Of a DNA stretch of 64,000 bases, positions 59,949 to 64,000 are shown piece after piece. Below the pieces are notes generated by a model. The model worked only from the letters and a program-made list of their open reading frames with translations, was not told the DNA's origin and made no database searches. Where the stretch lies: contig NC_091135.1 of the NCBI RefSeq assembly GCF_041381155.1, forward strand, positions 47,047,086 to 47,111,085, given 5' to 3'. The stretch's first letter is position 1. Each line of letters opens with the position of its first letter. Both the position numbers and the translations under genes were made by a program. Origin of the DNA: Argopecten irradians (taxonomy: Eukaryota > Mollusca > Bivalvia > Pectinida > Pectinidae).

Positions 59949-62659
59949 CAATTGTGTAGTATTGTAGACACAACAGGCCCTGTACCTGTATATACCAGGT
60001 AAGGAAGGGTGACTCGTGTAGTACTGTAGGCACAACAGGCCCTGTACCTGTATATACCAGGTAAGAAATGGTGACTCGTGTAGTACTGTAGACACAACAA
60101 GCCCTGTACCTGTACCAGGTAAGGAAGGGTGACTCGTTTAGTACTGTAGGCACAACAGGCCCTGTACCTGTTTATACCAGGTAAGGAAGGGTGACTCGTG
60201 TAGTACTGTAGACACAACAGGCCCTGTACCTGTATATACCAGGTAAGGAAGGGTGACTCGTGTAGTACTGTAGGCACAACAGGCCCTGTACCTGTATATA
60301 CCAGGTAAGGAAGGGTGACTCGTGTAGTACTGTAGGCACAACAGGCCCTGTACCTGTATATACCAGGTAAGGAATGGTGACTCGTGTAGTACTGTAGACA
60401 CAACAGGCCCTGTACCTGTATATATCAGGTAAGGAATGGTGACTCATGTAGTACTGTAGACACAACAGGCCCTGTTCCTGTATATATCAGGTAAGGAATG
60501 GTGACTCATGTAGTACTGTAGACACAACAGGCCCTGTACCTGTATATACCAGGTAAGGAATGGTGACTCGTGTAGTACTGTAGACACAACAGGCCCTGTA
60601 CCTGTATATACCAGGTAAGGAAGGGTGACTGGTGTAGTACTGTAGACACAACAGGCCCTGTACCTGTATATACCGGGTAAGGAATGGTGACTCGTGTAGT
60701 ACTGTAGACACAACAGGCCCTGTACCTGTATATACCAGGTAAGGAATGGTGACTCGTGTAGTACTGTAGACACAACAGGCCCTGTACCTGTATATACTGG
60801 GTAAGGAATGGTGACTCGTGTAGTGCTGTAGACACAACAGGCCCTGTACCTGTATATACCAGGTAAGGAAGGGTGACTTGTGTAGTACTGTAGACACAAC
60901 AGGCCCTGTACCTGTATATACCAGGTAAGGAATGGTGACTCGTGTAGTACTGTAGACACAACAGGCCCTGTACCTGTATATACCAGGTAAGGAAGGGTGA
61001 CTGGTGTAGTACTGTAGACACAACAGGCCCTTTACCTGTATATACCAGGTAAGGAATGGTGACTCGTGTAGTACTGTAGACACAACAGGCCCTGTACCTG
61101 TATATACCAGGTAAGGAATGGTGACTCGTGTAGTACTGTAGACACAACAGGCCCTGTACCTGTATATACCAGGTAAGGAAGGGTGACTCGTGTAGTACTG
61201 TAGACACAACAGGCCCTGTACCTGTATATACCAGGTAAGGAAGGATGACTTTGTGTAGTACTGTAGACACAACAGGCCCTGTACCTGTATATACCAGGTA
61301 TGGAATGGTGACTTGTGTAGTACTGTAGACACAACAGGCCCTGTACCTGTATATACCGGGTAAGGAATGGTGACTCGTGTAGTAATGTAGACACAACAGG
61401 CCCTGTACCTGTATATACCAGGTAAGGAAGGGTGACTTGTGTAGTACTGTAGACACAACAGGCCCTGTACCTGTATATACCGGGTAAGAAATGGTGACTC
61501 GTGTAGTACTGTAGACACAACAGGCCCTGTACCTGTATATACCAGGTAAGGAAGGGTGACTTGTGTAGTACTGTAGACACAACAGGCCCTGTATCTGTAT
61601 ATACCAGGTAAGGAATGGTGACTCGTGAAGTACTGTAGACACAACAGGCCCTGTACCTGTATATACCAGGTAAGGAAGGGTGACTGGTGTAGTACTGTAG
61701 ACACAACAGTCCCTGTACCTGTATATACCAGGTAAGGAATGGTGACACATGTAGTACTGTAGACACAACAGGCCCTGTACCTGTATATACCAGGTAAGGA
61801 ATGGTGACTCGTGTAGTACTGTAGACACAACAGGCCCTGTACCTGTATATACCAGGTAAGGAATGGTGACTCGTGTAGTACTGTAGACACAACAGGCCCT
61901 GTACCTGTATATACCAGGTAAGGAATGATGACTTGTGTAGTACTGTAGATACAACAGGCCCTGTACCTGTATATACCAGGTAAGGAAGGGTGACTCGTGT
62001 ATTACTGTAGACAACACAGGCCCTGTACCTGTATATACCAGGTAAGGAAGGGTGACTGGTGTAGTACTGTAGACACAACAGGCCCTGTACCTGTATATAC
62101 CGGGTAAGGAATGGTGACTCTTGTAGTACTGTAGACACAACAGGCCCTGTACCTGTATATACCAGGTAAGGAAGGGTGACTCGTGTAGTACTGTAGACAC
62201 AACAGGCCCTGTACCTGTATATACCAGGTAAGGAATGGTGACTCGTGTAGTACTGTAGACACAACAGGCCCTGTATCTGTATATACCAGGTAAGGAATGG
62301 TGACTCGTGTAGTACAGTAGACACAACAGGCCCTGTACCTGTATATAGCAGGTAAGGAAGGGTGACCCGTGCAGTGCTGTAGACACAACAGGCCCTGTAC
62401 CTGTATATACCAGGTAAGGAAGGGTGACTCATGTAGTACTGTAGACACAACAGGCCCTGTACCTGTATATAGCAGGTAAGGAAGGGTGACCCGTGCAGTG
62501 CTGTAGACACAACAGGCCCTGTACCTGTATATACCAGGTAAGGAAAGGTGACTCATGTAGTACTGTAGACACAACAGGCCCTGTACCTGTATATACCAGG
62601 TAAGGAAGGGTGACTCGTGTAGTACTGTAGACATAACAGGCCCTGTACGAATATACCAG
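59949..62659. repeat. 62-bp minisatellite, about 44 copies
   Basis: The unit runs GGTGACTCGTGTAGTACTGT, AGACACAACAGGCCCTGTAC, CTGTATATACCAGGTAAGGA, AT. Copies differ at few sites (GG/AT before GTGAC, CGT/TGT/GGT, GACAC/GGCAC), with rare short or long units. Because 62 is not a multiple of three and no frame has stops, all three minus frames stay open for hundreds of codons; this is not a gene. It probably lies in an intron of the gene whose last exon is at 59641. Confidence 0.95.
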
Positions 62660-63219
62660 TCTAGTAAGGTATGTCTAAAAACTAAAATCAATCTGTTGTT
62701 TTTAGACATACAGGTGTTTGTAAAAGAAAAAAAATGTATGCTTGTACTTTAAAACATGTATATTAGAGTTGAAAGTTATGGTGACGACGTGGTAAGCATT
62801 TAACGCATCTTTTTATCAAGTACACCTGGAAGTTAAGGAATGTATTTCTTAGGTAGATTAAAGTATGTTAACTTACACCTGGTGATAAAACCTAATGTTA
62901 CTACACTATATTGTAAGTACTGTGGTATTAGTTGTATGGATATGGTTAAATGTTATTGTCAAGGTTTAATCAGCAATCTATTTAGGATTTTTCAAGGTGA
63001 GTCGAGAACACTAACTTTCAAATTTTGATGAGTCCTTGTACAAAGAATTATCGTATATAGGGTTCTCAAAATTTTGGTCATCCCCATTGAAAAATGTGTC
63101 TAACTTGTGTTTGTGTTTTACTTTCCATTGTATAGGTTTGCATTCTTCACTGCTATATGCAGAACAAAATTTGACACTTAAACCTTGGTTTCATGAGAAA
63201 GATATACTTTTTGGACGAC
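62660..63219. other. Spacer, nothing recognised
   Basis: No coding exon, RNA gene or repeat with clear ends was found here. Confidence 0.4.
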
Positions 63220-63797
63220 AGATGGTGGGCTATTCAAATTGCTTCTCGTCCGTGGTCCATCTGTCCTTTGGTCCGTTAACATTTCTTGATACCGCTATTT
63301 CTCAAAAAGGGCTGAAGAGATCTGTCTCAAATTTCACATGTAAGTTCCCCAAGGGCCCTAGTTGTGCATATTGCATTTTGGGACTGATCGGTCAACAAGA
63401 TGGCCAACTGGCTTTTTCTCAGAAAGTACTGAAATGTTTGATTTTTGGTTTGATTAGTTTAATGTCCTATTAACAGCCATGGTCATTTAAGGATGTGCCA
63501 GGTTGATTGGTGGAGGAAAGCCAGAGTACCCGGAGAAAGACCCGACCAGCGGCCAGTACCTGGCAACTGCCCCACATGGGATTCGAACTCGCAACCCAGA
63601 GGTGGAGGGCATTTGGTAATATGTCGGTACATCTTAACCACTCGGCCACTGCGGCCCCTGTACTGAAATGATCTGTCTCGAATTTTATATGTGGTATGTT
63701 TTAAAAAGTTTTAAAAACAGGGAAAAGATCCCTGTTTCCATTGTCAGACAAAAATCATTCTTTGGTGGGCGCCAAGATCCCTCTGGGATCTCTTGTT
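63220..63797 (+). mobile_element. Helitron-like element, copy D, with SINE insert
   Basis: Left edge AGATGGTGGGCTATTCAAAT, then a short TCCG-type tract; right edge the hairpin AGATCCC-TCT-GGGATCT and CTTGTT. The core is reduced to about two satellite units and is cut by the SINE at 63437-63659. Without the SINE the copy is only about 345 bp. Confidence 0.7.
63437..63659 (-). mobile_element. tRNA-derived SINE inside Helitron-like copy D
   Basis: Minus strand: GGGCCGCAGTGGCCGAGTGG (A box region), B box GTTCGAATCCC, body and tail as in the copy at 42419. An exact 11-bp target duplication GTACTGAAATG stands at 63426-63436 and 63660-63670. Confidence 0.88.
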
Positions 63798-64000
63798 TCT
63801 TTTACCAAACATTTTGAAAACCAAGCCTAGTGCATTCAATAAATAATCTTTTCTATTCCCAGATATAATAATACACAGCCACTAATGCATGATCCATCAC
63901 CGTTAACAGTGAATGGATGCCATTAGGTCTCGGAAGAAAATGTTGTCTTTTAACTGGAGAGCTTAGTCAGTGTCGTTTATGAACAGACAAAACCAGAATT
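63798..64000. other. Window edge, nothing certain
   Basis: TTCTATTCCCAG at 63852-63863 looks like an acceptor, and a reading NNTQPLMHDPSPLTVNG follows, but no matching donor or homology was seen, so no exon is called. Confidence 0.3.

Noticed and set aside
60487-62510. Minus-strand open frames of up to 626 codons
   Set aside because: They translate the 62-bp minisatellite. Three frames give the same cyclic peptide with a 62-residue period, which follows from unit length and lack of stops, not from coding.
59949-62659. CRISPR-like array
   Set aside because: Direct repeats have no unique spacers; it is a plain minisatellite in a eukaryotic genome.
1-64000. Retroviral, LTR or Polinton remains
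   Set aside because: No polymerase, integrase, capsid or long terminal repeat pattern was recognised; the only retroelement protein trace is the LINE 3' end at 3084-3378.

Overview
The window reads as nuclear DNA of a bivalve mollusc. It is AT-rich, its genes are split into many short exons by GT-AG introns, and the introns and spacers are full of repeats typical of bivalve genomes: Helitron-like elements with tandem-repeat cores and TCCG microsatellites, tRNA-derived SINEs, and palindromic MITEs. Species is not assigned. No retrovirus, LTR or Polinton element was recognised.

Layout. (1) 1.1-10.9 kb, + strand: a gene for a secreted Gly/Asn-rich repetitive protein. A TATA box and signal-peptide exon are followed by seven tiny symmetric phase-1 exons (15-54 nt), then one 672-nt exon encoding 27-residue repeats. 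The architecture recalls the micro-exon genes of schistosomes and is the most unusual thing here. (2) 10.9-13.8 kb: repeats. (3) 13.8-17.4 kb, +: FAM210B-like mitochondrial membrane protein in two coding exons, with an unusually long N-terminal part. (4) 18.4-20.3 kb: a cluster of fold-back repeats. (5) 20.9-26.5 kb, - strand: ZFAND1 in eight exons. (6) 26.85-32.85 kb, +: CNBD1, head-to-head with ZFAND1 across about 300 bp. (7) 34.5-43.0 kb, -: NDUFAF6 in ten exons, with an exon-derived tandem array in one intron. (8) 44.9-50.2 kb, +: TRIP13 in eleven coding exons, head-to-head with NDUFAF6. (9) 51-59.6 kb: repeat-rich spacer with a pogo/Tigger-like MITE and a Helitron-like element. (10) 59.6-62.7 kb: a probable last exon of an unrecognised minus-strand gene, then a 62-bp minisatellite of about 44 copies. 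(11) 63.2-63.8 kb: another Helitron-like copy carrying a SINE.

The four large host genes (ZFAND1, CNBD1, NDUFAF6, TRIP13) form two divergent pairs, each probably sharing a promoter. They are housekeeping or broadly conserved genes: stress-granule/proteasome adaptor, cyclic-nucleotide-domain protein, complex I assembly, and HORMA-remodelling AAA+ ATPase. The coding model of ZFAND1, NDUFAF6, TRIP13 and FAM210B closes in frame at every junction; CNBD1 has one unresolved junction near its 5' end. There is no operon-like functional unit; the first gene is the only clearly lineage-specific one.
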